A stretch of 13,263 nucleotides of DNA from Planctomycetota bacterium. GTDB lineage: Bacteria > Planctomycetota > UBA1135. Shown here piece after piece: positions 1-7,663 of this stretch. Numbering within the stretch: the stretch's first letter is position 1; every line of letters begins with the position of its first letter. The position numbers and the translations under genes were made by a program. The stretch is taken from positions 1-13,263 of the forward strand of contig JAQBVK010000033.1 in assembly GCA_027623585.1 (NCBI GenBank). The letters are read 5' to 3'. The notes below the pieces were generated by a model. The model was not told where the DNA came from. It did no database searches and saw only the letters and a list, made by a program, of their open reading frames with translations.

Positions 1-2
1 AC

Positions 3-890
3 ATCGGCACCATCGGTGGCTTGGTGTTGCTGTTCTTCGCGATCCGAATGTCGAGCGATCAGATCAGCTTGGGGCAGGCGATCGCATGCACCGTCGCAGG
101 CGGCCTATGGCTCTGGCTGGCCGGACTCGTTGTGTCGCAGACCACCGGCCGCACCGACTGGTCTCCGCTCTCGGGCCTCGCGCTGATCGCGATCGCGATC
201 ATGATGGGCATCCTCGGCACCGGTTCCGACATGATCGTGCCGGCAGTCACCATCGGCGCGGCGATCTGCGTCGCGACTTCGATGTGCGCCGACATGATGG
301 CCGACCTCAAGACCGGTTACTTGGTTGGCAGTCGTCCTTTCCGACAACAGGCGGCGCAGATCGGAATCGCCTGGATCGGCCCGGCGATCGCGCTCGCGAC
401 CGTGGTGCTGTTGTGGAAGGCCTACGCCTTCGGCCCCGAGCAGGCTGCTGTGCTCTTCGAGCGCGCGGCGGCCAATCCCGATCCTGCCGTGCTCGCCGAA
501 CTCGTGGCCGCGGGAGGCTCTGAGACTGCTCTTGCCGACGGAGTCCCCAAACTCGGCGCGCCGCAAGCCGGTGCCTTGGAAGCCGCGATCCAAATCGTTC
601 AATCCGGCGACGTCCCGCTCGGCAAGTACCTCACGGGTGCGCTGATCGGCTTGCTGGTCTCGCTGCTGGTCTCGCCCGGCATCGGCGTGATGGTGGGCCT
701 CTCGCTCTACCTGCCCTTCGAATACATGGTGGTGTTCGGGATCGGCGGCTTGCTCGCGGTGTTCTTCACGCGACGAAAAGGCGAGCGCTGGGTCGAGGAC
801 ACCGGTCTGCCGGTGGCGGCCGGCCTCATCGTCGGCGATGCGCTCGTGAACATCGGCGACGCCGTCTACACCGTGGCCAGTGCGCTCTAA
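3..890 (+). CDS. OPT-family oligopeptide/metal-chelate transporter, C-terminal part (5' truncated by window edge)
   Basis: The gene enters the window already in frame (first full codon at base 3), and the last 295 codons are visible up to the TAA at 888-890. The protein is a polytopic inner-membrane transporter. Hydrophobic helices alternate with short loops. One diagnostic loop contains ADMMADLKTGYLVG followed by RPFRQQ, matching the D-L-K-T-G-Y-L-(V/L)-G signature of bacterial OPT proteins. It is followed by a soluble stretch with APQAGALEAAIQ, and near the end by GLPVAAGLIVGDAL, the usual last OPT segment. OPT proteins import oligopeptides or siderophore-like metal chelates by cation symport; the substrate cannot be read from sequence. 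Bacterial members usually have about 600-700 residues, so roughly half is missing upstream. A small membrane protein follows after 3 bp, probably in the same transcript. The family call is confident, the substrate unknown. Confidence 0.88.
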   Translation: MGTIGGLVLLFFAIRMSSDQISLGQAIACTVAGGLWLWLAGLVVSQTTGRTDWSPLSGLALIAIAIMMGILGTGSDMIVPAVTIGAAICVATSMCADMMADLKTGYLVGSRPFRQQAAQIGIAWIGPAIALATVVLLWKAYAFGPEQAAVLFERAAANPDPAVLAELVAAGGSETALADGVPKLGAPQAGALEAAIQIVQSGDVPLGKYLTGALIGLLVSLLVSPGIGVMVGLSLYLPFEYMVVFGIGGLLAVFFTRRKGERWVEDTGLPVAAGLIVGDALVNIGDAVYTVASAL

Positions 891-893
891 GCC

Positions 894-1421
894 ATGAGCC
901 TGCTCCTCCGCCTCGTCTTCATCCTCTCCTTCTGCGTGGCCACCGTCGGCGCGACCGGTTTCGCCGAGGAAATCGAGCCCATGGCCTGGCCGCTCTTCGG
1001 AGGCGGCTTGCTGGTGACGCTCGCCTCGGGCTGGATGCTGCGGCAGCAATCCCGCTCCGAAGCCGCGTCCGCCGCCGCAGGCGAACTTTCGCTGACGGCC
1101 CTGGGATCCGCCGTGGACGCCATTCGTCAGGCGGCGATCGCCGTCGAAGCGGAGTCCGCCGCGCTCGATGCCGCGGCGCTCGCCGAACGCCTCGACGAAG
1201 TGATCGTGCAATGCCGCATCCTCGGCAACCGCAACGAAGACTTCATACGTGCGCTCGGCACCGAAAAGTACGTGCGCGTCTGGGACGGCTTCGCAACCGG
1301 GGAACGCTTGTTGGCGCGCGCGTGGTCGATGGCCGCGGACGGTTACGTCGAAGAAGCGCGCGGTGAGCTTCCGAAGGCGCTTGCGCATCTCGCGCGCGCG
1401 ACCGCCGGCGCGCATGCCTGA
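894..1421 (+). CDS. Small membrane protein of unknown function, downstream of OPT transporter
   Basis: I do not recognise this 175-residue protein. Residues 2-21 form a hydrophobic N-terminal helix (signal anchor or signal peptide), and a second hydrophobic helix spans about residues 31-47 and ends in RQQSRSE. The rest is soluble, alanine-rich and predicted mostly helical (about 55-175), with one short conserved-looking section, ILGNRNEDFIRALG. Two membrane helices with a helical tail suggest an inner-membrane accessory protein. The ATG lies 3 bp after the transporter stop and has no Shine-Dalgarno sequence, so translation is probably coupled to the transporter. Its last codons overlap the start of the next gene (ATGCCTGA, bases 1414-1421). 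The position suggests a partner of either neighbour, but nothing in the sequence proves a role. Coding frame confidence is good because codon bias and spacing both fit. Confidence 0.7.
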   Translation: MSLLLRLVFILSFCVATVGATGFAEEIEPMAWPLFGGGLLVTLASGWMLRQQSRSEAASAAAGELSLTALGSAVDAIRQAAIAVEAESAALDAAALAERLDEVIVQCRILGNRNEDFIRALGTEKYVRVWDGFATGERLLARAWSMAADGYVEEARGELPKALAHLARATAGAHA

Positions 1422-3354
1422 TCCGTCGCCGCTCCCGCTCGGCGCGGCCTTTCGGACGGCGCTGTTCTTCTGGGCGGCAGAGGTCTCGCTCGCGCGTTTG
1501 ACCTCGGATCAGCAGTCCGTGGCTGATCTCGGACTCTCCTTGATCGTCCTGCTCGCGCTCGGGCTGCTGCCGGTGCTGCTCGCAGGCCGGTTACCCGCCT
1601 CGCGATTACGCGGCGTGGCGCTCGGACTCGCCGGCGCGCTGCCGGGCATCTTCGTGTGCGGAGGCGTGATCTACGCGGCTGCTTCCGTCGAACGCCTGCG
1701 CTACGGGCCGATGTCGGTGCTCGCTCTCACGCTGTTGATCGGCGCTTGGCGCGTGAACGCCTCCCTGCGCTACGAGCGTCCGATTTCGCGGCCGGTGGGT
1801 GCGGCGATCGTGCTCGGCGTGGTGACGCTGCTGGCATGGCGCCTGATGAATGCGGCCTTCGCGCCGCTGCTCCTGACGCTGAGCGTGCTCGCGGCTTACG
1901 TCGGGTGCGCGGCCCTCGCCTCGCGGCCGCGCGCCGCTCCGGCGTTGCTCGCGCTCGCGCCGCTGCTGGCCTTGTGGCCGGAGCGAGCGTTGGTGCCCGA
2001 GTGGAGCGAGTCGACGCCCACCGCGTCCGCCGAGGCGCCGGACATCGTGCTGCTGTGCGTCGACACCTTGCGTCTTGATGCCGCGCGCGCGATGGAGTCC
2101 TACCAGCGGCTCGCCGCGGAGGGAGTCGAGTTCACGCGCGCCCAAGCGGCGGGTCCGTGGACGCTTCCGTCGATGGCGACCGTGATGACCGGCCTGCCGC
2201 CGTGGTCGCATGCCGCCGGCAGCAACGCGGGCTGGGCCTACGTCGGCCTGCCCTTCGAGGTGCCGGTGCTCGCCGAACTGCTGCGCGACGGCGGCTACGA
2301 CACCGCAGCTTTGGTTCACAATCCAGTTGCCTCCGAAGCTTTCGGTTTTGCGCGCGGTTTCGACGCGTGGGACGCGGCGACCGTGCGTACGCGTTGGTCT
2401 TTGCCGCGCACCCGCAGCACCTTGGAGGCGCGACCCTTCGCAGCGCATCTCGCCGCGGCGCGGCGGTGGTGGGGACGCCGCCCCTTCTTCGACGCCGAGG
2501 ATCTGGCTAAGGGCGCGCGCTCGGTGCTGGAGTCGCGGCGCGCAGAGCACCCGCTGTTGCTGTGGGTGCATTTCCTCGATTGTCACTTTCCGTACCGCAG
2601 CGCCGGCGCGTCGGGGGTGGAAGGCTGGCGTCGCAAGATGGAGTTGGAGCGCGGAGATTCGCACGCCTATCGGTCCGATCCATGGTGGGGGAGCGACGAG
2701 GGCCGCGCCGCTTTGCTCACGGCTTATCAGGAAGAAATCGCGCGCGTTGACGACGCACTGCTCGAAATCCTCGACGCGCTCGGCCCGCCGCCCGCGCGTG
2801 GACGAGTGGTGGTGCTGTTCTCGGACCATGGGGAAGAGTTTTTCGAGCACGGCGGCATCGAACACGGTCACGCTCTGTGGCAAGAACTCCTCGCGGTGCC
2901 GCTGCTGATCTCAGGCTTGCCCGGGCGCGCGCCCGGCAGCGTGGAAGACACCGTCGTCGGACATCAAGACCTGCTGCCGACCCTCCTCGCCGCCGCTGGG
3001 CGGCCACTGCCGCAGCCGGAGGATGCAGCCTCGCGTCTGCCCGGTCAGGACCTCGCCAATCCGTCGCTCGTGGGCAGGCCGCTTGTGAGCGAGAACCTGC
3101 TGCGCAGCCGGCAGCCCTGGGACAGTGAGTGGGCGGTGCGGATCGGTGATCGCAAACTGCTGTTCGGCCCGGACGGCGCCGTGCTGGCCTTCGATCTCGC
3201 GGAGGATCCCGGCGAACGCGTGGACCGCGCGGCGGAGTGGAGCGAGTTCCTGGCGGAGATCTTGCAGAGGCCGCCGCGGGTGCCGAGGAAATCGGCGGGC
3301 GGGGGCCGCGAAGGCCTGCAGGCGATGATGAAGATCGGATACGCCGGGAATTGA
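1414..3354 (+). CDS. Membrane-bound sulfatase-fold hydrolase/transferase with Thr nucleophile (alkaline phosphatase superfamily)
   Basis: The 646-residue protein has two parts. Residues 1 to about 200 hold roughly six or seven hydrophobic helices. Residues about 208-646 form a sulfatase-fold domain placed after the last helix, probably outside the cytoplasm. Metal-site motifs are visible: VDTLRLD (D217), SDHGEEFFEHGG (D471, H472, H479) and EHGH (H484, H486). The nucleophile position reads WTLPSM with Thr250 where sulfatases have the Cys or Ser that becomes formylglycine. It therefore lacks the CxPxR signature of true sulfatases. A Thr nucleophile and a multi-helix membrane domain are shared with LtaS and EptA/PIG-N-type phosphoglycerol and phosphoethanolamine transferases, although sequence similarity is closer to generic 'sulfatase' proteins. 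I chose ATG 1414 because it overlaps the previous stop (ATGCCTGA); the in-frame ATG at 1249 would lie deep inside the upstream gene. The C-terminus ends with MMKIGYAGN. Substrate unknown. Confidence 0.85.
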   Translation: MPDPSPLPLGAAFRTALFFWAAEVSLARLTSDQQSVADLGLSLIVLLALGLLPVLLAGRLPASRLRGVALGLAGALPGIFVCGGVIYAAASVERLRYGPMSVLALTLLIGAWRVNASLRYERPISRPVGAAIVLGVVTLLAWRLMNAAFAPLLLTLSVLAAYVGCAALASRPRAAPALLALAPLLALWPERALVPEWSESTPTASAEAPDIVLLCVDTLRLDAARAMESYQRLAAEGVEFTRAQAAGPWTLPSMATVMTGLPPWSHAAGSNAGWAYVGLPFEVPVLAELLRDGGYDTAALVHNPVASEAFGFARGFDAWDAATVRTRWSLPRTRSTLEARPFAAHLAAARRWWGRRPFFDAEDLAKGARSVLESRRAEHPLLLWVHFLDCHFPYRSAGASGVEGWRRKMELERGDSHAYRSDPWWGSDEGRAALLTAYQEEIARVDDALLEILDALGPPPARGRVVVLFSDHGEEFFEHGGIEHGHALWQELLAVPLLISGLPGRAPGSVEDTVVGHQDLLPTLLAAAGRPLPQPEDAASRLPGQDLANPSLVGRPLVSENLLRSRQPWDSEWAVRIGDRKLLFGPDGAVLAFDLAEDPGERVDRAAEWSEFLAEILQRPPRVPRKSAGGGREGLQAMMKIGYAGN

Positions 3355-3428
3355 TCCCCTCATGGGGCCGGGCCGTTTTCGGGGCCTGAACTCAAGAGCA
3401 ACGTCCTTTCGTCCGATGGGAGGAGACC
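3355..3428 (+). promoter_or_regulatory. Intergenic spacer, probable transcription start region for the secreted protein/matrixin pair
   Basis: This 74-bp spacer is the longest gap in the window. It begins with a short GC hairpin (CCCC-TCAT-GGGG, 3356-3367) and contains a GGCC-flanked TTTT (about 3371-3384) that is too weak to call a rho-independent terminator. It ends in a strong ribosome binding site. The gap and the change in gene theme suggest a new promoter, but I see no convincing -35/-10 pair. Confidence 0.3.
3418..3424 (+). promoter_or_regulatory. Ribosome binding site (GGGAGGA) for the small secreted protein
   Basis: GGGAGGAG sits a few bases before ATG 3429, with GGAGG about 6 bases upstream of the start. 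It is the only textbook Shine-Dalgarno sequence at good spacing in the window, and it fixes the start of the gene at 3429. Most other starts here have none, so this pair may be translated at a higher level or independently of its neighbours. Confidence 0.7.
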
Positions 3429-3971
3429 ATGCGTGTCCCCATCCTTGTGGGCTTGGTGGCCGCGTTGCTGGCCGGATTGCCGTCCACCCGCCTTGGAGCG
3501 GCCTCCACCACGACGGAAGCTGCCGATCTGGCAGGTCTGGTCGCCGCTGCGGAGCGGATTTGCGAGGTCCAAGTGCTCGAGACGCGGTCGGCGCGGCTTC
3601 CGGATGGCGTGATCGAGACGCGCTATCTAGTCTCGACGATTTCTCCGCTGAAAGGGGCCGCCGCTGCGATCGAGGAGATTTGCATGCCGGGCGGCGAAGT
3701 CGCCGGCCGAGGTCTGCTGCTGCCGGGTCTCCCGCGCATGCACACCGGCCAGCGCGCGATTCTTTTCCTTACGGCGCCGTCCGCACAGCGGGGTTGGCGC
3801 ATGCCAATCGGTTTGGGCGCCGGCGCCTATGAAGTGATCCTCGATCCTGCCAGTGGCGCGGCGCGCGTCATCGGCATGGATGCCGAGGGCGCGGATGCGC
3901 GCGTGCTCGAACACGAAGCCTTCATCGCCAAAATCCAGGCGGAGGTCGAACGTCAACGTGATGCGCGCTAG
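3429..3971 (+). CDS. Small secreted protein of unknown function, encoded with a matrixin-like protease
   Basis: This 180-residue protein has a clear Sec signal peptide (residues 1 to about 24, cleavage near LGA-A), so it is exported. The mature part looks beta-rich and has two cysteines only, C45 and C85, which could form a disulfide. Notable motifs are SPLKG, then PGGEVAGRG (P87-G89), GLPRMHTGQRAILFLT and GLGAGAYEV. I recall this order of motifs (LKG, PGG..G, GxP...G-(E/Q)-R-hydrophobic-FL, G-x-G-x-(Y/F)-x-V) from uncharacterised secreted proteins of complex-envelope bacteria, often beside matrixins; this is memory, not a search. The start is set by the ribosome binding site at 3418-3424. 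Its last 11 bases overlap the start of the protease gene, so the two are probably translationally coupled. A chaperone, inhibitor or substrate role for the protease is possible but unproven. Confidence 0.75.
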   Translation: MRVPILVGLVAALLAGLPSTRLGAASTTTEAADLAGLVAAAERICEVQVLETRSARLPDGVIETRYLVSTISPLKGAAAAIEEICMPGGEVAGRGLLLPGLPRMHTGQRAILFLTAPSAQRGWRMPIGLGAGAYEVILDPASGAARVIGMDAEGADARVLEHEAFIAKIQAEVERQRDAR

Positions 3972-6180
3972 TCGCACTCTGCTCGCTTTCGTGACCGGCC
4001 TTGCGCTGGGCCTGGTGGTGCTTGGCGCCGCGCGCGCCTACGTGCGCATCCAGATCAACGGCAAGGAGTTGTCTTGGCCTTCGCCGACGATCAGTTGGAA
4101 TCTGCACTTCGCAGGCAGCCAGGATCTGCCCGATGGCTCGCACGAGTTCGCGATCAGCAAGGCCTTCGAGAGTTGGGAGGACGCCTCGGGCTCGAAGATC
4201 GCCTTCACGCGCGGCGCCGACGTGACCAACGGTCCTTCCGCCGCCAATCACGTCGTGATGTTCGACGAGATCAACGAGACCGGCTACTTCCCGAACGGCT
4301 CCGGCATCGTCGCGCTCACGCCGATCTCCTATGACGTCGGCACCGGCACGATCCTCGACGCCGACGTGATCTTCAACGCGAAGGACTACACCTGGTCGGT
4401 CAACGGCGCGCCGAACACTTTCGACGTGCAGGACGTGATCACCCACGAACTCGGCCACTTCATCGGTCTCGACCACACGCCGTCGGTCACCGGCACGATG
4501 TGGCCCTACGTCAGCTTCAACCAATGGTTGCACCGCACGCTGACGCTGGACGACCGCAACGGCGCGATCGCGCTCGCGCCAATGGGCACGCCTGCGCGTC
4601 TCACCGGGATCGTGCGTCGCGCGGGAGCGCCGGTCCCCGGCGCCAGCGTGCATGCGATCCGCGTTGCGGACGGCCTTCACGTGTGCAATGCGTTGGCAGG
4701 CTCCGACGGCGTGTTCGAGATGAAGGGCATGCCCGCCGGCGACTACTACATCTATGCCACCCCGCTCGAAGGCTCGATGAGTTCAGCGAACCTGACCGGA
4801 AACGGCCCGGTCAGCACCGCCTTCGCACCGGCCTTCCTCGGCGGGTTCTCCGCACCGAGCGTGATCACGGTCAACGCGAGCGCGACCACCAACGTCGGCA
4901 ACCTCAACGTGTTCGCCGACCGGCCGTGGGTGGAATCCACTTCGGGGCCGGTGATGATGCTGCGCGGCGAAACCAAGATCGTGACGGTCTACGGCAGCGG
5001 CTTCGAAGCGAACCAGATGAGCTTCGTGATCAAGAGTCCGTTCTTCACCGTCAGCAACGTCGAGAGCGGCACCAGCTGGGCGCGCGCCAGCGTGACCACC
5101 GGCATCGGCACGCCCTACGGCGCCTATGACGTCTACGTGCGTGACAGCGCCGGCATTTTCGAGGCGGCCAGCGCCTTGATCGAGGTCAACGCGCCCGCGC
5201 CGACGCTGCTCAATCTTTCCTCCCTCGTCGGCAACGCCGCCGGAGGCGAGAGCATCACTCTCACCGGAACGAAATTCCAGGACGGCGCCGCGGTGCTGTT
5301 CGGCGGCTTCGAGGCCGCCGCCGTGAATTTCGTGGATGAAAACACCCTCGCGGTCACGACTCCGCTCGCCGTCCCCGGCGACGTCGACGTCTCGGTCCAC
5401 AATCCCGACGGCCAGAGCGATGTGCTCAACGACGGCTACAGCTTCACCGCGCAGCCGGTTTTCACGCAACTCTTCCCCACGGCCGGTCACGAAGACGGCG
5501 GCACCACCGTGCTGATCAATGGGGCTTCCTTCGCGGTTGCGGTGCAAGTGTTCTTGGATGGCCAAGTGCTCGCCGTCACCTGGCTCAGCCCGAAATTGCT
5601 GCGCGTCGTCACCCCCGCGCACGCGCCCGGCGCCGTGAGCCTGCTGTTGCGCAACCCCGTCGAACCCGACACCGTGGTCGATCCGGCCTTCGAGTTCGTC
5701 GATACGCCGGATCCGAAGATCCTCGCCTTCACTCCCGGCAAGGGGCCGAAAGGCGGCGGCACCAAAGTCGCGCTCACCGGTATCAACCTCGGGGAGATCA
5801 ACGAAGTGCGCTTCGGCGCGGATCCGGTCACCGCGCTCGGCGGCAAACTTGCCGCTTCGATGAGCGTGATCACCGCGGGACGAGTCGAGGCCACCACCGC
5901 CAGCCAATCCACGGCGGGAGAATTCGGCATCGTCGCCCGCACCTCGACCGGGCAAGGCGCTTTCGCGAGCGGCTTCACCTTCGAGGGCTCTGCCTCGACC
6001 AATCCGGGCGGCTCCGGAACGAGTCTGCCGGGAGCCGGCGGCTGCGGCGGCGTGATCGGCGGAGGCGTGGATCCGCGCAGCGCGCGCGGTGAGTTGCTCG
6101 GCTTCGCCGTCGGCTGGGCGGCGTGGATGCTGCTGCGGCGCCGCCACCAAGCGGGCGCAGCCCGCGCTAAGATGGGTTGA
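3961..6180 (+). CDS. Exported matrixin-like zinc metalloprotease with carboxypeptidase-regulatory-like and IPT/TIG domains and C-terminal anchor
   Basis: This is a 739-residue cell-surface protein. Residues 1-26 are a signal peptide with an ARA cleavage site. The catalytic domain (about 27-205) carries the metzincin zinc motif HELGHFIGLDH (H162, H166, H172; catalytic E163) and a Met-turn TMWPY (M180), typical of matrixins. No propeptide with a cysteine switch is present, since the mature chain begins in the catalytic domain. Next comes a carboxypeptidase-regulatory/CNA-B-like beta domain (about 212-317), an IPT-like domain (about 322-412) and three IPT/TIG repeats (about 414-497, 499-580, 583-675). 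The C-terminus has a Gly-rich stretch with GGCGG (C695), a hydrophobic helix (711-725) and an RRR stop. I chose ATG 3961 because a signal peptide follows directly; GGAGG at 3943-3947 lies 13 bases upstream. The likely role is proteolysis or adhesion at the surface; the target is unknown. Confidence 0.88.
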   Translation: MRASRTLLAFVTGLALGLVVLGAARAYVRIQINGKELSWPSPTISWNLHFAGSQDLPDGSHEFAISKAFESWEDASGSKIAFTRGADVTNGPSAANHVVMFDEINETGYFPNGSGIVALTPISYDVGTGTILDADVIFNAKDYTWSVNGAPNTFDVQDVITHELGHFIGLDHTPSVTGTMWPYVSFNQWLHRTLTLDDRNGAIALAPMGTPARLTGIVRRAGAPVPGASVHAIRVADGLHVCNALAGSDGVFEMKGMPAGDYYIYATPLEGSMSSANLTGNGPVSTAFAPAFLGGFSAPSVITVNASATTNVGNLNVFADRPWVESTSGPVMMLRGETKIVTVYGSGFEANQMSFVIKSPFFTVSNVESGTSWARASVTTGIGTPYGAYDVYVRDSAGIFEAASALIEVNAPAPTLLNLSSLVGNAAGGESITLTGTKFQDGAAVLFGGFEAAAVNFVDENTLAVTTPLAVPGDVDVSVHNPDGQSDVLNDGYSFTAQPVFTQLFPTAGHEDGGTTVLINGASFAVAVQVFLDGQVLAVTWLSPKLLRVVTPAHAPGAVSLLLRNPVEPDTVVDPAFEFVDTPDPKILAFTPGKGPKGGGTKVALTGINLGEINEVRFGADPVTALGGKLAASMSVITAGRVEATTASQSTAGEFGIVARTSTGQGAFASGFTFEGSASTNPGGSGTSLPGAGGCGGVIGGGVDPRSARGELLGFAVGWAAWMLLRRRHQAGAARAKMG
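6043..6144 (+). other. Putative C-terminal sorting/anchoring signal of the matrixin-like protein (MYXO-CTERM-like)
   Basis: The codons cover residues 695-728: Cys within GGCGG, a Gly-rich linker, a hydrophobic segment of about 15 residues, then RRR. The order Gly/Cys motif, transmembrane helix, basic cluster near the C-terminus is the layout of CTERM sorting signals. A Cys just before the helix resembles MYXO-CTERM, which is processed by myxosortase. The distance from Cys to helix (about 15 residues) is longer than in typical MYXO-CTERM tails, so it may simply be a membrane anchor. Confidence 0.4.
6168..6173 (+). promoter_or_regulatory. Possible -10 element (TAAGAT) upstream of the lipoprotein phosphodiesterase
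   Basis: TAAGAT lies 7 bases before ATG 6181 inside the last codons of the matrixin gene. No Shine-Dalgarno sequence precedes this start. If active, transcription would begin almost exactly at the ATG, giving a leaderless message. No good -35 box is visible, so this is weak evidence. Confidence 0.22.
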
Positions 6181-7626
6181 ATGTTTTCCGCTTCACGCGG
6201 CACGCTTGCGGCAGTCTTCGCCGTTCTCCTTCTTGCGACCGCTTGCTCGCGCGAGTCGCGCCCGCCGGTGATCGTGATCGGAGTCGACGGCATGGAGTGG
6301 AGCGTGGCCGAAGCCCTACTCGCCGAAGGCCGCATGCCGAACTTGCAGCGCTTGCTCGACGACGGCGTCGGCGGCTCTCTGCAAACGCTGCTGCCGACCT
6401 TCTCGCCGTCGCTCTGGACGACCATCGCCACCGGCCGCATGCCTCAGGATCACGGCATCCCATTCTTCAGCGAGCTCGACCCCCAGACGGGCATGCCGAA
6501 GCCAGGCGGATTGCCCTACACCAGCGAATGCCGTCGCGTTCCTGCGATTTGGAACCTCGCCGGCGACGCCGGACTCGACGTACTCGCGGTCGGCTGGTGG
6601 GTTTCATGGCCGGCTGAAGTGGTGAAGCATGGGCGGATCGTGGCTTCCTACGCCGCTCAAGGCCAAATGCAACTGCTGTGGAAACCCGGCGTGTGGAAGG
6701 ACGGCTTACCCGAGCTCACGTGGCCGCCGCAGCTCGATCAGCAAATTGCGCCGCGTCTGCAGGAAGGTGCGCCCGATGGCCCGTACGCCGCCGCGCAACT
6801 CGCGCGCTACGGCTTCTCGCCGCGCGCCTGGTCGGCGCCGGAGAACGGCTACGGGGACGATCGCCAGCGCGAAGTCAGCCTGCGCAGCACCTGGGTCGGC
6901 GATCGCACGCACCAGCAGATCTTTATCGATCAGCTTCGGAGAGAAGTGGCGGATCTGAACATGGTGTACTTCGGCAGTCCCGACGTCGCAGGGCACATGC
7001 TGTGGCGCTATCAGCAGCCTGAAGCCTTTCGCTATCCGATTCCTCCGGAGCGGACGGAGTTCTTCGGCGAGCACATCAACAAGGTCTACGAGGACGTGGA
7101 TGCGTGGATCGGCGAGATCCTCGCCGCGCTTCCGCCCGAGCGCGTGGTGATGGTGGTCTCCGACCACGGCATGCGCGCTTACCAGTTGAACGATTCTTCC
7201 CTACTGCAGAGCGGGCACCATCAGAATGGTGAACCCGGCTGCTTCGTGCTGTCGGGCACCGGCGTCACGAAACGCGGCCTGCTGCCGGCCGCCGCGCGCA
7301 ACCTCGGCAACGTGCTCGAAGTCGCGCCCACACTCTGCGATCTGATCGGAATTCCTGCGCTGGCGCAGATGTCCGAACGCAAGGATCAGCAGGTCGTGCA
7401 GTACCGCAGCCTGCGCGGGCTGATGACGCCCGAGTGGCAGAACGCTCATCCCGAAGCGGCGCGCGTGGCTACACCGAAGTTCCGCGCGCCACAGCCGCCG
7501 CGCGAGCCGGTCGCCGGGGCGAGCGAGCAGTTCAACAAGACCTTCGCCGAACTCGGCTACACCGGCGTCGGCGGCGAAGAACCGCCGCCCGCGGCCCCGC
7601 CGAGTGGTGACGACGCCCCCCAATGA
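6181..7626 (+). CDS. Lipoprotein phosphodiesterase/phosphatase, alkaline phosphatase superfamily (type I phosphodiesterase/NPP-like)
   Basis: This 481-residue protein begins with a lipoprotein signal peptide and lipobox LATAC (C22), so it should be lipid-anchored in the envelope. The alkaline phosphatase fold starts with VIVIGVDGMEW (metal ligand D36), then AEGRMPNLQRLLDDG. The nucleophile region is FSPSLWTTIATG, with S75 at the position of the NPP nucleophilic Thr. Further ligands are SPDVAGH (D268, H272), SDHG (D328, H329) and SGHHQNG (H346 or H347), so the two-metal site looks complete. It resembles nucleotide pyrophosphatase/type I phosphodiesterases, which split phosphodiesters or transfer phosphate-linked groups. 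The C-terminus has ELGYTGVGG followed by a Pro-rich tail. The ATG follows the matrixin stop directly (TGAATG). No Shine-Dalgarno is visible. Exact substrate unknown; a surface phosphate-bearing glycan or lipid is plausible. Confidence 0.86.
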   Translation: MFSASRGTLAAVFAVLLLATACSRESRPPVIVIGVDGMEWSVAEALLAEGRMPNLQRLLDDGVGGSLQTLLPTFSPSLWTTIATGRMPQDHGIPFFSELDPQTGMPKPGGLPYTSECRRVPAIWNLAGDAGLDVLAVGWWVSWPAEVVKHGRIVASYAAQGQMQLLWKPGVWKDGLPELTWPPQLDQQIAPRLQEGAPDGPYAAAQLARYGFSPRAWSAPENGYGDDRQREVSLRSTWVGDRTHQQIFIDQLRREVADLNMVYFGSPDVAGHMLWRYQQPEAFRYPIPPERTEFFGEHINKVYEDVDAWIGEILAALPPERVVMVVSDHGMRAYQLNDSSLLQSGHHQNGEPGCFVLSGTGVTKRGLLPAAARNLGNVLEVAPTLCDLIGIPALAQMSERKDQQVVQYRSLRGLMTPEWQNAHPEAARVATPKFRAPQPPREPVAGASEQFNKTFAELGYTGVGGEEPPPAAPPSGDDAPQ

Positions 7627-7645
7627 AGCCGGAAGCGGGCGGCGT

Positions 7646-7651
7646 TAGGCT
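7646..7651 (+). promoter_or_regulatory. Possible -10 element (TAGGCT) upstream of the universal stress protein
   Basis: The 37-bp gap before ATG 7664 contains TTAGGCT, 12 bases before the start, and no Shine-Dalgarno sequence. A promoter here would give a message with a leader of only a few bases. The match to a TAnnnT hexamer is weak and a -35 box is not evident. Confidence 0.18.
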
Positions 7652-7663
7652 GCTCCGGCTCCG

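Noticed and set aside
1249..1413. In-frame ATG at 1249 as the start of the sulfatase-fold protein
   Set aside because: It would overlap the upstream gene by about 170 bp and add a basic, low-complexity extension before the membrane helices; ATG 1414 gives the usual short overlap.
3356..3384. Hairpin CCCC-TCAT-GGGG plus TTTT as a rho-independent terminator
   Set aside because: The stem is only 4 bp and the T run is 4 long and not directly after the stem.
4783..6150. Long minus-strand open frame opposite the matrixin gene, and similar ones at 105-1415, 1606-2883 and 7852-9288
   Set aside because: They have low-complexity Arg/His/Gly-rich translations typical of antisense shadows, while the plus-strand frames carry clear domains and catalytic motifs.
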